Positions 1 to 9,244 of a stretch of 64,000 nt of DNA are shown here, piece by piece. A model generated the notes under the pieces. That model ran no database searches. It worked only from the letters and a program-made list of their open reading frames with translations, and was not told the DNA's origin. Both the position numbers and the translations under genes were made by a program. Position 1 is the first letter of the stretch, and every line of letters starts with the position of its first letter. Location of the stretch: NCBI GenBank assembly GCA_049671745.1, contig JBATVL010000091.1:46877-110876 (forward strand), written 5' to 3'. The stretch comes from SNAP01 sp049671745. Lineage in GTDB: Bacteria; Bacteroidota; Bacteroidia; Bacteroidales; Marinifilaceae.

Positions 1-183
1 AACATCTATATAAGCTGAATTAAGAGGCACTCCCTCTTTATCAAAAGAGTTGATAAGACGGTTCAGTTTAGATGTATCTTCACCGAATTTGATGTAATAA
101 TATGTAAGTTCACTACTTGTAAAATCCTCTGCTAGTTCAATGTTTCTATTTGCATTAAAGTCTATAAGTAACTTCTTGAACAT
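1..183 (-). CDS. Partial hypothetical protein (N-terminus only)
   Basis: Reading the minus strand from an ATG at 183 gives 61 open codons that run off the left edge. The start is MFKKLLIDFNANRNIEL. There is no signal peptide or lipobox, and I do not recognise the family. It begins about 33 nt after the stop of the upstream glycosyltransferase on the same strand, so the two are probably co-transcribed. That suggests, but does not show, a role in cell-surface glycan work. The remainder of the gene lies outside the window. Confidence 0.55.
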   Translation of the reverse strand, partial: MFKKLLIDFNANRNIELAEDFTSSELTYYYIKFGEDTSKLNRLINSFDKEGVPLNSAYIDV

Positions 184-216
184 GAAGATTATTTTGTTTA
201 TTTTCATATATTGGGG

Positions 217-1479
217 CTATAAATAAGTACTCAATTCTTTAGTAAGAGCTGCACGAGAATATATTTCTTTTCTATCAGAATTATTGTTTTCTCTCGTTTT
301 ATATATCTTGTTTATAAAATTATGAATATCTTCTGTATCATTGTAATTACATGTAATACCTGCCTGGGCATTCTCTATAATCTTAGCAGCATCCCCATGT
401 TTAGGTCCAAGGCAAAGAATCTTCTTTCCTGAGCCAATATACTCAAAAAGTTTTCCAGTAAGTATTCCCTCATTATCCTTTATAACAGGAATAACAAGAA
501 GTAAGATATCGGAAGTGAGTAGTGTCTTTATAGATTCAGAGTGAGGTACAAATCCTTTAAATATTGCCTTCTCTTTTAATTCGTTTTGTATATGTTTTTG
601 AACATTTGCATCTACTTTACCTACAAATTGTAGTAGGTAATCATGCGGAAAATCTTTTAATATTTTAACAAATGTTGTGATGTCGTAATTTGCAGCTAAT
701 GTGCCTGTATAACTTATTGTAAATTGTGATTCTTTATCTTTTTCTATAATTGGAAAATCTTTATTGTCGTAGCCATTAGGAATAACAAGGATCTTATCTT
801 TTTCTATCTTGTTAGATTTCTCAGAAAATTGTTTCTTAATAAACTCACTAACAGAGATTACATAATCAGCATTCTCTAGAACATTTCTTTCGAAAGTTTT
901 ATCTATTCTTTTTGCTAGTGTAGTAGGATAAAAATTATTATAATAATATATATCTGTCCATGGATCACGCATGTCAGCTATCCATTTTATATAGAAATTC
1001 TTCTTTAATTTAAGTCCTATAAGTTGTGTAGAGTGGGGAGGACTGGTGGTAATAACAGTCTCTATATTGTATTTTTTTATAAGTTCAGCAGCCTTAGCAT
1101 ATGCAAATTTATTCCATCCTTTTCTTGAGTCTGGAAGGAAGAAATTTCCTCTTACAAAACGAGAAATCTTCTGCTTAAAAGAAGGATTAGCATCATTAGC
1201 AAAACCTGAATAAGGTGCTGTTTTAGCTTTGGTGAATTTCTTATATGTTCCGTAGAAACTTTTATTATCCGTATGGTTTACCTCTAAATTATCTGCAATA
1301 TCAGCATATAAAGATTTATCCATAATAGGATATTCTGCCTTATCTGGATGTGGACATATTATGATAGGTTCTATATTATTGTCTGGAAGATATTTTGCGA
1401 ATTTTAGCCATCTCTGAACTCCTGGTCCTCCACTAGGCGGCCAATAATATGTTATAATAAGAACCTTTTTTTTTAGCAT
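217..1479 (-). CDS. Glycosyltransferase, GT-B fold (family 4-like)
   Basis: About 420 residues. It starts MLKKKVLIITYYWPPSGGPG and continues with a Gly-rich loop and a W-L-K-F stretch, typical of Bacteroidota GT4-like transferases. The C-terminal half has the GT-B donor-site pattern: a GTL segment after a beta strand, then G-K-L-F-E-Y near residue 345. An ATG 33 nt further upstream is in frame, but a TAnnTTTG promoter at 1498-1505 lies between the two ATGs, so I take 1479 as the start. It probably transfers a sugar to an envelope glycan on the cytoplasmic face of the membrane. Donor and acceptor cannot be told from sequence. Confidence 0.85.
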   Translation of the reverse strand: MLKKKVLIITYYWPPSGGPGVQRWLKFAKYLPDNNIEPIIICPHPDKAEYPIMDKSLYADIADNLEVNHTDNKSFYGTYKKFTKAKTAPYSGFANDANPSFKQKISRFVRGNFFLPDSRKGWNKFAYAKAAELIKKYNIETVITTSPPHSTQLIGLKLKKNFYIKWIADMRDPWTDIYYYNNFYPTTLAKRIDKTFERNVLENADYVISVSEFIKKQFSEKSNKIEKDKILVIPNGYDNKDFPIIEKDKESQFTISYTGTLAANYDITTFVKILKDFPHDYLLQFVGKVDANVQKHIQNELKEKAIFKGFVPHSESIKTLLTSDILLLVIPVIKDNEGILTGKLFEYIGSGKKILCLGPKHGDAAKIIENAQAGITCNYNDTEDIHNFINKIYKTRENNNSDRKEIYSRAALTKELSTYL

Positions 1480-1497
1480 GTGTTTTATCTGTTTTTG

Positions 1498-1505
1498 CAA
1501 ATATA
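1498..1505 (-). promoter_or_regulatory. Promoter -7 element of the glycosyltransferase gene
   Basis: On the minus strand this reads TATATTTG, matching the Bacteroidota -7 consensus TAnnTTTG. It lies 19 nt before the chosen ATG and downstream of the longer-ORF ATG, so it helps decide the start. No clear TTG was seen at -33. Confidence 0.5.
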
Positions 1506-1809
1506 CTAACAAATAGTGATTTTTAATATAGCTTATTTTTTAGAAAAATTTAATATTTTATTATCACCTCTATGCATTATATTCAAGTTTATTCATGTAA
1601 ACTATATTTTATAGCTTGAATAATTGCCGTATTATCTATAATTAATTAGCGTTTAGACATCTTTACGCAAAGGATATTAGTGATTTATGGAACTATTTAA
1701 TATGTTAGTCAAACAAATGTCATAACTAGTAAATGCTATTGCAGAGGCTCTCTCTTTTATTTAGATTTGTGAAAACAGGGAAGACGGATAAAAACTTAAA
1801 TTTTAAAGA

Positions 1810-3267
1810 ATGAAAAAGATTAGTTATTTACTTTATATGCTGCTTATTATTTTGAGCATTTCATGTAGTAAGGATGATGTTGATAATAAAAATAATAAAA
1901 AACAAGAGAAAGTAGATAAAGTTTTAACAATCGAATTATGTACTCCTGTAGATGATATAAAAGAAGTAGAAAAGAGTATTACTCTTACATGGAAGAGTAA
2001 TGCAGACTGCTTTGATATTTATTGCGATGAAACGGAAGCAACATTAACAAAACTTAATGATGTTGCAATTACAGATAAAAAGTTTGTTGTAAATAATCTT
2101 AAGCCTAGAACAAAATACTATTGGAATATAATTGCTCGTACTGATTTACAAACAAAGACAAGTAAAACTAGATCTTTTACTACTAAACAAAGAATTGTTT
2201 GGTCTAAGAATTATGGTAAAAAAGGTTCAGGAGATGGTATCTATTTTATCGATCAAATAAAGAGCGATGGATCATTCATAATTATGGGAAATAAAGATGG
2301 TTCTTTTAATTGTGTTAGTAGAGTAGATGAGAAAGAAGGAAAATTGATATGGGAAAAGATATATGATGATTATAAAACCACATTAGCTGTTACACGATTT
2401 ATAAAAGATCATAAATCTGGTTATGCCATTTTTGGAAGAAAAAATGCACATGCACCATATATTCTAACTAAAATAGATGAAAATGGTTCTGTAACTTATA
2501 AAAAAGAAATCCCAGTAGGTTCTTTACATGGCAGTTTGCATTATATGTCACTAACACGTGATGGAGGTTATATTCTTGCAGGTTCAAGTTCACAAGGTAT
2601 AGATAGAAATTTAGATGTTTGGATTGCTAAATTAAATGCTGATGGTGAGAAGGAATGGGAGAATTACTACGGTTCTGCTGATTCTAAAGAATATGCTAAT
2701 TCCATTAGAGAAACAAAAGATGGTGGATTTATTATTGCTGGTGGTACAGATGTTTTAAATAGAGAAGATCAATCTGAGAGGTCTGATAATATTATGATGC
2801 TAAAAGTAAGTAATAGTGGTAAATATGAGTGGCATAAAACTTTTGGTGAGTCTTATGATGATGATGCTTTGTTTGTTGAACAAACATCTGATGGTGGATA
2901 TGTTTTTGCTTGTACAACTACTAAAAATAATGATGATATAATATTATTAAAAATAAATAAGAATGGTTCTCAGGAATGGGATAAATTTTATGGTGGTAAT
3001 GAATCTGATGAATTATTTTCTTTTATAAAGACTTTTGATGGTGGTTTTGCCTTTGCAGGGACAACACGAGTAAACGGTAAAACTGCTATGTGGTTTACTA
3101 AGGTGAATGAAGTAGGAAAAGTTGAAATTCAAGAAACTTTTGGAAAATTTGGTTCTGAAATGGGCAGATCTTTAATACAAAGTAAGAGTGGCGGTTATCT
3201 TATTGGTGGATGTGGAGCAACTTCTGCATGGCTAATAAAATTTGATAAAACAGGATCTTACAAATAG
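1810..3267 (+). CDS. Lipoprotein with Fn3-like domain and propeller-like repeats
   Basis: 485 residues. The N-terminus is an SPII signal with lipobox LSISC (Cys about 19) followed by a KDD-rich linker, so it should be lipid-anchored outside the inner membrane. Residues about 45-125 look like a fibronectin type III domain (LTWKS, then LKPRTKYYWNI). From about 130 on there are at least five copies of a roughly 50-residue repeat: an aromatic W-x-K-x-Y/F-G strand, acidic residues, then DGGFIIAGGT, DGGYVFACTT or DGGFAFAGTT. Such repeats usually form beta-propellers. It is monocistronic and closed by the hairpin at 3287-3320. The role is unknown; surface binding or adhesion is plausible. Confidence 0.8.
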   Translation: MKKISYLLYMLLIILSISCSKDDVDNKNNKKQEKVDKVLTIELCTPVDDIKEVEKSITLTWKSNADCFDIYCDETEATLTKLNDVAITDKKFVVNNLKPRTKYYWNIIARTDLQTKTSKTRSFTTKQRIVWSKNYGKKGSGDGIYFIDQIKSDGSFIIMGNKDGSFNCVSRVDEKEGKLIWEKIYDDYKTTLAVTRFIKDHKSGYAIFGRKNAHAPYILTKIDENGSVTYKKEIPVGSLHGSLHYMSLTRDGGYILAGSSSQGIDRNLDVWIAKLNADGEKEWENYYGSADSKEYANSIRETKDGGFIIAGGTDVLNREDQSERSDNIMMLKVSNSGKYEWHKTFGESYDDDALFVEQTSDGGYVFACTTTKNNDDIILLKINKNGSQEWDKFYGGNESDELFSFIKTFDGGFAFAGTTRVNGKTAMWFTKVNEVGKVEIQETFGKFGSEMGRSLIQSKSGGYLIGGCGATSAWLIKFDKTGSYK

Positions 3268-3286
3268 TACTATATATAATATATAA

Positions 3287-3328
3287 AAATAGGCTATCTT
3301 TTATTTGAGATAGCCTATTTTTTATTTG
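3287..3328. terminator. Bidirectional intrinsic terminator
   Basis: A 13-bp perfect stem (AAATAGGCTATCT, 3287-3299, with its complement at 3308-3320), an 8-nt loop and A/T runs on both sides. It sits between the convergent lipoprotein gene (+) and glyQS (-). Confidence 0.85.
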
Positions 3329-3342
3329 AGTATATTTTAAAA

Positions 3343-4893
3343 TTACATGTTTCTGAATAATGTTCTCATATCAGTTTCTGATTTAATAAGATCTCTAAGT
3401 TTCTCTATAGAAACTCTTTCTTGCTGCATGGTATCTCTGTAACGAACAGTAACAGTATTGTCTTCAAGAGATTCATGATCTATAGTTATACAGAATGGTG
3501 TTCCAATAGCATCTTGACGACGGTAACGTTTACCTATAGAATCTTTCTCATCATATTGGCAGTTAAAGTCGAATTTAAGATCGTTCATAATCTCTCTTGC
3601 TTTGTCTGGTAAACCGTCTTTTTTAGTAAGAGGCATAAGACATAGTTTCACTGGTGCAAGACATGCAGGAAGTCTTAAAACAACTCTTGAGTCTTGTTTA
3701 CCACCTTCTTTAGTTAAATCTTCTTCAAGATAAGCAGATGACATTACTTGTAGGAACATTCTATCTACTCCAATTGAAGTTTCAACAACGTAAGGTACAT
3801 ATGATTCATTTTTTTCTGGATCGAAATATTGTATCTTTTTACCAGAAAATTCCTGATGTTGCTTAAGATCAAAATCAGTACGAGAGTGAATACCCTCTAC
3901 TTCTTTAAATCCGAATGGGAATCTATATTCAATATCAGTAGCTGCATTAGCGTAATGAGCAAGTTTTTCATGATCATGGAAACGGTAATTTTTCTCTCCA
4001 AAACCAAGAGCTTGATGCCATTTCATACGAGTTTCTTTCCAATGGCTAAACCATTTCATTTCAGTACCCGGCTGAACAAAGAATTGCATTTCCATTTGTT
4101 CGAATTCACGCATGCGGAAGATAAATTGACGAGCAACAATCTCATTACGGAATGCTTTACCTATTTGAGCAATACCGAATGGAAGTTTCATTCTGCCTGT
4201 TTTCTGTACGTTTAGGTAATTTACAAATATACCTTGAGCAGTCTCAGGACGTAAATATATAGTATTTGCGCCATCCGCTGTAGACCCCATCTCAGTAGAG
4301 AACATTAGATTGAACTGACGAACATCAGTCCAGTTGCAAGAACCAGAAACTGGACAAACAATTTTATTATCAATAATTACCTGACGAACTTCATCAAAAT
4401 CCTCATCGTTAAGTGCTTTTGAGAAACGTTTAGTAATTGTATTTATCTTTTCTTGATTAGCTAATACACGTTGGTTAGTCTTTTTGAATTCTTCCTCGTC
4501 AAAGTTGTCTCCAAATTTCTTAGCTGCCTTTGCTACTTCTTTTTCAATCTTACCTTCAATTTTAAGTATAAGATCTTCAATAAGAACATCAGCTCTATAT
4601 CTCTTCTTTGAATCTTTATTATCTATCAATGGATCACTAAATGCGTCAACATGTCCTGATGCTTTCCAAGTTTTTGGATGCATAAAGATAGCTGAATCTA
4701 ATCCTACTACGTTTTCGTTTAATCGAACCATAGATTCCCACCAGTATCTCTTGATGTTATTTTTAAGCTCAACACCTAACTGACCGTAGTCATAAACTGC
4801 GCCTAAACCATCGTATATCTCTGACGATTGAAATACAAATCCATACTCTTTACAGTGAGCCACTAGCTTCTTAAAAATATCTTCTTGAGCCAT
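3343..4893 (-). CDS. glyQS: Glycine--tRNA ligase, single-chain class II type
   Basis: 516 residues. Charges tRNA-Gly with glycine in the cytoplasm. This is the homodimeric class II type, not the alpha/beta bacterial enzyme. It opens with AQEDIFKKLVAHCKEYGFVF and the GLGAVYDYG block at residues 29-37. RPETAQGIFVNY (215-226) and class II motif 2, FRNEIVARQ (248-256), are present, and motif 3 is seen around the GVDRM segment. Length and motifs fit the family throughout, with no truncation. It is monocistronic, with a TAnnTTTG element at 4981-4988 and the shared terminator at its 3' end. Confidence 0.97.
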   Translation of the reverse strand: MAQEDIFKKLVAHCKEYGFVFQSSEIYDGLGAVYDYGQLGVELKNNIKRYWWESMVRLNENVVGLDSAIFMHPKTWKASGHVDAFSDPLIDNKDSKKRYRADVLIEDLILKIEGKIEKEVAKAAKKFGDNFDEEEFKKTNQRVLANQEKINTITKRFSKALNDEDFDEVRQVIIDNKIVCPVSGSCNWTDVRQFNLMFSTEMGSTADGANTIYLRPETAQGIFVNYLNVQKTGRMKLPFGIAQIGKAFRNEIVARQFIFRMREFEQMEMQFFVQPGTEMKWFSHWKETRMKWHQALGFGEKNYRFHDHEKLAHYANAATDIEYRFPFGFKEVEGIHSRTDFDLKQHQEFSGKKIQYFDPEKNESYVPYVVETSIGVDRMFLQVMSSAYLEEDLTKEGGKQDSRVVLRLPACLAPVKLCLMPLTKKDGLPDKAREIMNDLKFDFNCQYDEKDSIGKRYRRQDAIGTPFCITIDHESLEDNTVTVRYRDTMQQERVSIEKLRDLIKSETDMRTLFRNM

Positions 4894-4980
4894 TGTTTAT
4901 ATATTTAATAATTAATAATCGAGGAGTTATAATTCCCCTTTTATAGAAAAAGTAAAAATAGTATACTTCTTTTATTTATG

Positions 4981-4988
4981 CAAAAGTA
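4981..4988 (-). promoter_or_regulatory. Promoter -7 element of glyQS
   Basis: Reads TACTTTTG on the minus strand (TAnnTTTG), 88 nt upstream of the glyQS ATG, implying a leader of about 80 nt. Confidence 0.5.
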
Positions 4989-5016
4989 ATAAAAAATAGA
5001 GAAAAATCTCTAGGCA

Positions 5017-5044
5017 TAAAAAAAGCTACCTTTATAAGGTAGCT
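5017..5044 (-). terminator. Intrinsic terminator of the Na/Pi cotransporter gene
   Basis: A 9-bp perfect stem AGCTACCTT / AAGGTAGCT (5024-5032 and 5036-5044) with a 3-nt loop, followed on the minus strand by a run of T. It lies 24 nt after the stop codon. Confidence 0.85.
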
Positions 5045-5067
5045 CTTGATGTAATAATACTAATTAT

Positions 5068-6756
5068 TTAGTCTTTTATTTCGTTAATAGCTTCAGAAAC
5101 ATTTATTGCAAAGTCAGCTATTTTCTCACATTCCTCAAAAATGTCAGTATAAATAACTCCTGTTGCATAATTGTATTTCTTATCTTGAACGAATAATATA
5201 TGTTCTTGACGTAACTGAACTCTAAACTCATTAACTATCTTTTCTAGCTCGTAAGCTTTCTTAAGATTAACATTTTCATAGTCAGTTTTTGTGTTTTTAC
5301 ACATCTCATCAAGTGTGTTTTGCACTAGAACAAACATCTCTTTAAGTCTATCTTTTAACTCTTCAGGCAAGATAGCTTTTTGTTCATATTGGCGATTAAT
5401 AGCCTTAGAAACAGAGAATACTGAATCAGCAAGAGACTCGATATCTGATACCATTTTAAATCCTGCACGTACTCTTTTTGAGTTTGTAGTACTTAATTTT
5501 GTTTCAGAAACCTTAGTAAGATAATTTGCAATTTCAACTTCGACCTCATCACTCTCGTCCTCTAGTTTCCCAAGTTTAATGAATGCTTTATCGAAATCCT
5601 TTTTATTCATATCAAGAGACTTCTCAGCAAGATTATACATCTTAACAGTATCTTCAGCAAATAAAGCAAGTTCTTGTTTTACTTGGAATATAGAAGCATC
5701 AGGAGTAGATAATAAACCTATATTTATATGTTGTAGTTTGAATGAGTTATCGTCTGTTTCTTTCATTGGTACTAATTTCACTACAATTCGTGAAATAAAT
5801 TTAGTGAACCAAATCATTAAACATACATTAAGTATATTAAATGTAGTATGGAATATAGAAAGAGCAACAGGAACTGCCTCAGCACTTTCAAAAGGATCAC
5901 CACCACCTAAAGATTCGTTTATATAAGCAATGAAATCTAAGAAGAAAGGGAAGATAGCCAATACCCATAATACGCCAAAGACGTTAAATATAAGGTGTGC
6001 ACGAGCAGCTCGTCTTGCCGATGTATTTGCTATCATAGCAGCTAAATTGGCTGTAATAGTTGTACCAATATTCTCACCAAGCACCATAGCTGCTGCCATC
6101 TCAAAAGGAATTATATTATTAGCACACATTACTAAAGTCAGTGCCATTGTTGCCGATGATGATTGAATAAGGACAGTTAATACTGTTCCAATTAGCATAA
6201 AAATAAAATAAGAACCATAACCAAGTTCTGTGAATCTACTAATAAAGTGTAGAGCCTCTACATTCCCTTTTATGTCAGGCATAGAATCTTTAAGAAAAGA
6301 TAATCCTATGAAAAGAAGTGCAAATCCCATTATTAATTCTCCCCAAGATTTGTGAGAACGCTTGCTTGAGAACATAAATGGAAGACCTAATCCTATTAAA
6401 GGAAGAGCTAATTCTGCCATTTTTACTTTAAATCCAAGAATAGCTATTAGCCAAGCCGTAACTGTGGTACCTATATTGGCTCCCATTATCACACCTATCG
6501 ATTCGATAAGAGAGAGCAGTCCTGCATTAACAAAACTTACAACCATTACCGTAGTTGCCGACGATGATTGTATAAGAGCAGTGATAAGAATACCCGTAAA
6601 TACTCCCTTTACTCTGTTTGAAGTCATTGCTGATAAGATAGTTCTCATCTTATCTCCTGCAACTTTCTGAAGCGCTTCACTCATTAGTTTCATTCCATAA
6701 AGAAATAATCCTAAAGAGCCTAACAGCTTAAGAAAATCGCCTATACCATAGTCCAT
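5068..6756 (-). CDS. Na+/phosphate cotransporter family protein with PhoU-like tail
   Basis: 562 residues. An inner-membrane protein of the NptA/PNaS family that imports phosphate with sodium. The two inverted transport repeats each carry the hallmark QSSSAT, at residues 63-68 and 198-203, within a multi-spanning N-terminal region (to about 320). After residue 350 the protein is soluble and helical with heptad-like charge patterns, as in PhoU domains (E-L-A-L-F-A-E-D, then paired helical bundles). Length is normal for two-domain members. It is monocistronic with its own promoter and terminator. Actual substrate specificity is inferred from family only. Confidence 0.92.
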   Translation of the reverse strand: MDYGIGDFLKLLGSLGLFLYGMKLMSEALQKVAGDKMRTILSAMTSNRVKGVFTGILITALIQSSSATTVMVVSFVNAGLLSLIESIGVIMGANIGTTVTAWLIAILGFKVKMAELALPLIGLGLPFMFSSKRSHKSWGELIMGFALLFIGLSFLKDSMPDIKGNVEALHFISRFTELGYGSYFIFMLIGTVLTVLIQSSSATMALTLVMCANNIIPFEMAAAMVLGENIGTTITANLAAMIANTSARRAARAHLIFNVFGVLWVLAIFPFFLDFIAYINESLGGGDPFESAEAVPVALSIFHTTFNILNVCLMIWFTKFISRIVVKLVPMKETDDNSFKLQHINIGLLSTPDASIFQVKQELALFAEDTVKMYNLAEKSLDMNKKDFDKAFIKLGKLEDESDEVEVEIANYLTKVSETKLSTTNSKRVRAGFKMVSDIESLADSVFSVSKAINRQYEQKAILPEELKDRLKEMFVLVQNTLDEMCKNTKTDYENVNLKKAYELEKIVNEFRVQLRQEHILFVQDKKYNYATGVIYTDIFEECEKIADFAINVSEAINEIKD

Positions 6757-6809
6757 ACAAATTGATATTAAATTATTTAAATTCTATTTCGTAATTATCT
6801 AATGCTTGG

Positions 6810-6817
6810 CAAAAATA
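6810..6817 (-). promoter_or_regulatory. Promoter -7 element of the Na/Pi cotransporter gene
   Basis: TATTTTTG on the minus strand (TAnnTTTG), 54 nt before the ATG. Confidence 0.45.
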
Positions 6818-7114
6818 ACAAAGTAGCCTTATATACAAAACAGTTTCTCAATAAAAGATGTTACGATTCTGTTAAGAATAAGTTTTGATGCTAAGACTCT
6901 CTCTTTATATGTTCATAAACATAGTTATTTATTCTGTATTAGAAAATTCATATCATGATAACATCATATATTTAATAAAACAGATGTATTTAACAAAAAT
7001 ATATGATATCTCTGTTTATTCTATTAGAGTCTTTTTAAAATATTTTGGTTTCTCTTTATTATTGTTACAGAGGATTTGATTAATACTTGTTAGTCGAGAG
7101 TGTAGAATTAAGGC
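6818..7114. other. Intergenic stretch with no supported gene
   Basis: Together with flanks this leaves about 410 nt between the cotransporter start and the pyrF stop. A 64-codon plus-strand ORF at 6885-7079 has AT-rich, low-complexity content, no promoter match and no recognisable features. Apart from the cotransporter promoter and the pyrF terminator I see nothing here. Confidence 0.6.
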
Positions 7115-7115
7115 A

Positions 7116-7148
7116 TAAAAAATGGGCTGTTCATCAAATGAACAGCCC
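7116..7148 (-). terminator. Intrinsic terminator of pyrF
   Basis: An 11-bp perfect stem GGGCTGTTCAT / ATGAACAGCCC (7124-7134 and 7138-7148), 3-nt loop, with T-rich sequence following on the minus strand. Confidence 0.9.
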
Positions 7149-7167
7149 AATATATAAGTTGAATTTT

Positions 7168-7998
7168 CTAAACGTTATATTCTTTAAGAAGAGCTTCCAT
7201 TTCTTGTTGAAGTTTCTTAGCTTCTCTACCTGCGACCTCTGCAAATGATTCGTCTTGACATGCATATATAATTCCACGTGAAGAGTTCACTATAAGTCCA
7301 CAATGAGAGTTCATTCCGTATTTAGCAACCTCTTTGAGAGATCCTCCTTGTGCACCAACACCAGGAACTAATAAGAAATGATTTGGAACTATATCTCTTA
7401 TACCTTTAAGCATTTCTGCTTTAGTAGCACCAACAACATACATCATATTATTTTCGTCTCCCCATTCTTGTGATTTCTCAAGAACTTTCTCGTAAAGATG
7501 TTTACCTTCTTCTTCGCTTTTGAAGAATTGAAGATCGAAAGCACCTTTGTTTGAAGTAAGTGCAAGAAGTATAACCCACTTATTTTTATATCCTAAGAAA
7601 GGAGTTACAGAATCTTCACCCATATATGGTGCAACAGTAATAGAATCAAAATTCATTGTTTCTAAAAATGCTTTTGCATACATGCTTGAAGTATTCCCTA
7701 TATCACCTCTTTTTGCATCAGCTATAAGAAATTGCTCTGGGTATTTTTCTTTAATGTAATTAACAGTCTTTTCTAAAGCTATCCATCCTTTAACGCCCAA
7801 GCTCTCATAAAAAGCGATATTGGGTTTGTATGCAATAGTATATTTTTCTGTTGCATCAACAATAGCTTTATTAAATTCGAAGATAGGATCTTCTTTCGAT
7901 TTCAAGTGTTCAGGAATCTTGTTAATATCAGTATCTAGACCAACACATAGAAACGAGTTTTTCTTTTTTATTTGCTCAAAAAGGCTTTTATAATCCAT
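7168..7998 (-). CDS. pyrF: Orotidine 5'-phosphate decarboxylase (type 2)
   Basis: 276 residues. Converts OMP to UMP, the last step of de novo pyrimidine synthesis, in the cytoplasm. It begins with the CVGLDTD substrate-binding strand (18-24). The catalytic DAKRGDIGNT block is at 94-103, and the phosphate-binding end has VPGVGAQGG and VNSSRGIIYA. The length of about 275 is typical of the longer, type 2 enzymes. It follows prfA on the same strand with 81 nt between them, but the prfA terminator lies in that gap, so pyrF may depend on readthrough or an unseen promoter. Confidence 0.97.
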   Translation of the reverse strand: MDYKSLFEQIKKKNSFLCVGLDTDINKIPEHLKSKEDPIFEFNKAIVDATEKYTIAYKPNIAFYESLGVKGWIALEKTVNYIKEKYPEQFLIADAKRGDIGNTSSMYAKAFLETMNFDSITVAPYMGEDSVTPFLGYKNKWVILLALTSNKGAFDLQFFKSEEEGKHLYEKVLEKSQEWGDENNMMYVVGATKAEMLKGIRDIVPNHFLLVPGVGAQGGSLKEVAKYGMNSHCGLIVNSSRGIIYACQDESFAEVAGREAKKLQQEMEALLKEYNV

Positions 7999-8037
7999 AT
8001 TCTTTAGTATTTAATGCTTAATATTTTTCTCTTGGAC

Positions 8038-8070
8038 ATAAAAAAAGGAGATAATAAATATATCTCCTTT
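8038..8070 (-). terminator. Terminator between prfA and pyrF
   Basis: A 10-bp stem AAAGGAGATA / TATCTCCTTT (8044-8053 and 8061-8070) with a 7-nt loop, followed on the minus strand by TTTTTT. It is AU-rich and so perhaps only a partial terminator. Confidence 0.75.
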
Positions 8071-8079
8071 AATTTATAA

Positions 8080-9165
8080 TTAAAGTCCACTTTCTTTTAA
8101 TCTCTCAGTATTTTCTTCAAATTGAAGTTTAGAAATTATCTCGGCTATATCGCCATCCAAAATAGCTGACAAATTATAGAGAGTAAGATTGATTCTGTGA
8201 TCGGTTACTCTACCTTGTGGGTAGTTGTATGTTCTAATCTTAGCTGAACGGTCACCTGTAGAAACCATAGTCTTTCTCTTTCCAGCTATCTCATCAAGAT
8301 ATTTCTGATGCTCAATAGCGTAGATACGAGAACGCAATTCTATCATTGCCTTAGCAAGATTTTTTATTTGAGACTTCTGATCTTGACATGTTACAACAAT
8401 TCCTGATGGTGTATGTGTAAGACGTACGGCAGAATAAGTTGTATTTACAGACTGACCACCAGGACCTGATGAGCAATAAGTGTCTTTTCTGATATCAGCA
8501 GGATTAAGAGTAATATCGAACTCCTCAGCCTCTGGTAAAATAGCAACAGAAGCAGCTGATGTATGAACTCTACCTTGAGTTTCAGTAGTTGGCACACGTT
8601 GTACACGGTGAACTCCTGATTCGTATTTTAAAGTACCATAAACATTATCACCTGTGATAGTAGCAACTATTTCTTTATATCCTCCAGAAACACCTTCAGA
8701 TATATTAGTAACAGCCATCTTCCATTTCATTTCTTCACAGAATTTAGAATACATACGGTAAAGATCTCCAGCAAAAAGAGCAGCTTCATCACCACCAGCT
8801 CCACCACGGATCTCTAATATAGCATTCTTAGAATCTTCCGGATCTGCAGGTACAAGTAAGAATTTGATTTCTTGTTCTAAATCAGGTAAGATTTCTTCTA
8901 GTTCTTCTAGTTCCATCTTAGCCATCTCACGCATTTCCTCGTCTTTCTCGTTGGCAAGTATGTCCTTTGATTCGTTTAGGTTAGCAACTGCATTTTTGAA
9001 TTTATCAGCAACAGTGACTACCTTTTCTAAATCTTTATATTCTTTATTAAGCTTTACGTAACGTTTCATATCTTGTACAACTTCAGGGTCAGTGATAAGT
9101 TCACCAATCTCTCTGAAGCGTATATATACCGTTTCTAGCTTTTCTATTAACAAATTATGACTCAT
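8080..9165 (-). CDS. prfA: Peptide chain release factor 1
   Basis: 361 residues. Recognises UAA and UAG stop codons and triggers peptidyl-tRNA hydrolysis on the ribosome. The catalytic GGQ is at 236-238 inside SSGPGGQSVNTTYSAVRLTH. The codon-reading P-x-T tripeptide is P-T-T at 192-194, within the R-V-P...Q-G-R-V-H-T-S context that marks RF1 rather than RF2. The N-terminal coiled-coil domain (1-105) and GGAGGDEAALFA at 121-132 are intact. Length is normal. A TAnnTTTG promoter at 9192-9199 precedes it, and pyrF follows. Confidence 0.97.
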   Translation of the reverse strand: MSHNLLIEKLETVYIRFREIGELITDPEVVQDMKRYVKLNKEYKDLEKVVTVADKFKNAVANLNESKDILANEKDEEMREMAKMELEELEEILPDLEQEIKFLLVPADPEDSKNAILEIRGGAGGDEAALFAGDLYRMYSKFCEEMKWKMAVTNISEGVSGGYKEIVATITGDNVYGTLKYESGVHRVQRVPTTETQGRVHTSAASVAILPEAEEFDITLNPADIRKDTYCSSGPGGQSVNTTYSAVRLTHTPSGIVVTCQDQKSQIKNLAKAMIELRSRIYAIEHQKYLDEIAGKRKTMVSTGDRSAKIRTYNYPQGRVTDHRINLTLYNLSAILDGDIAEIISKLQFEENTERLKESGL

Positions 9166-9191
9166 AGCAATCTGTATTATAAATTTAGCTG

Positions 9192-9199
9192 CAAAAGTA
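9192..9199 (-). promoter_or_regulatory. Promoter -7 element of prfA
   Basis: TACTTTTG on the minus strand (TAnnTTTG), 27 nt before the ATG. No obvious -33 TTG. Confidence 0.5.
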
Positions 9200-9244
9200 G
9201 TTATTTTTTTTTAATTCTTTGGTTTTGAGACCTAGTTACTTGAA

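Noticed and set aside
6885..7079. 64-codon plus-strand ORF between the Na/Pi gene and pyrF
   Set aside because: AT-rich chance composition, no promoter element, no motif and no co-directional neighbour.
8505..8513. P-T-T in RF1 as an altered codon-recognition motif
   Set aside because: The general RF1 signature is P-x-T and the surrounding context is standard, so stop-codon reassignment is not suggested.
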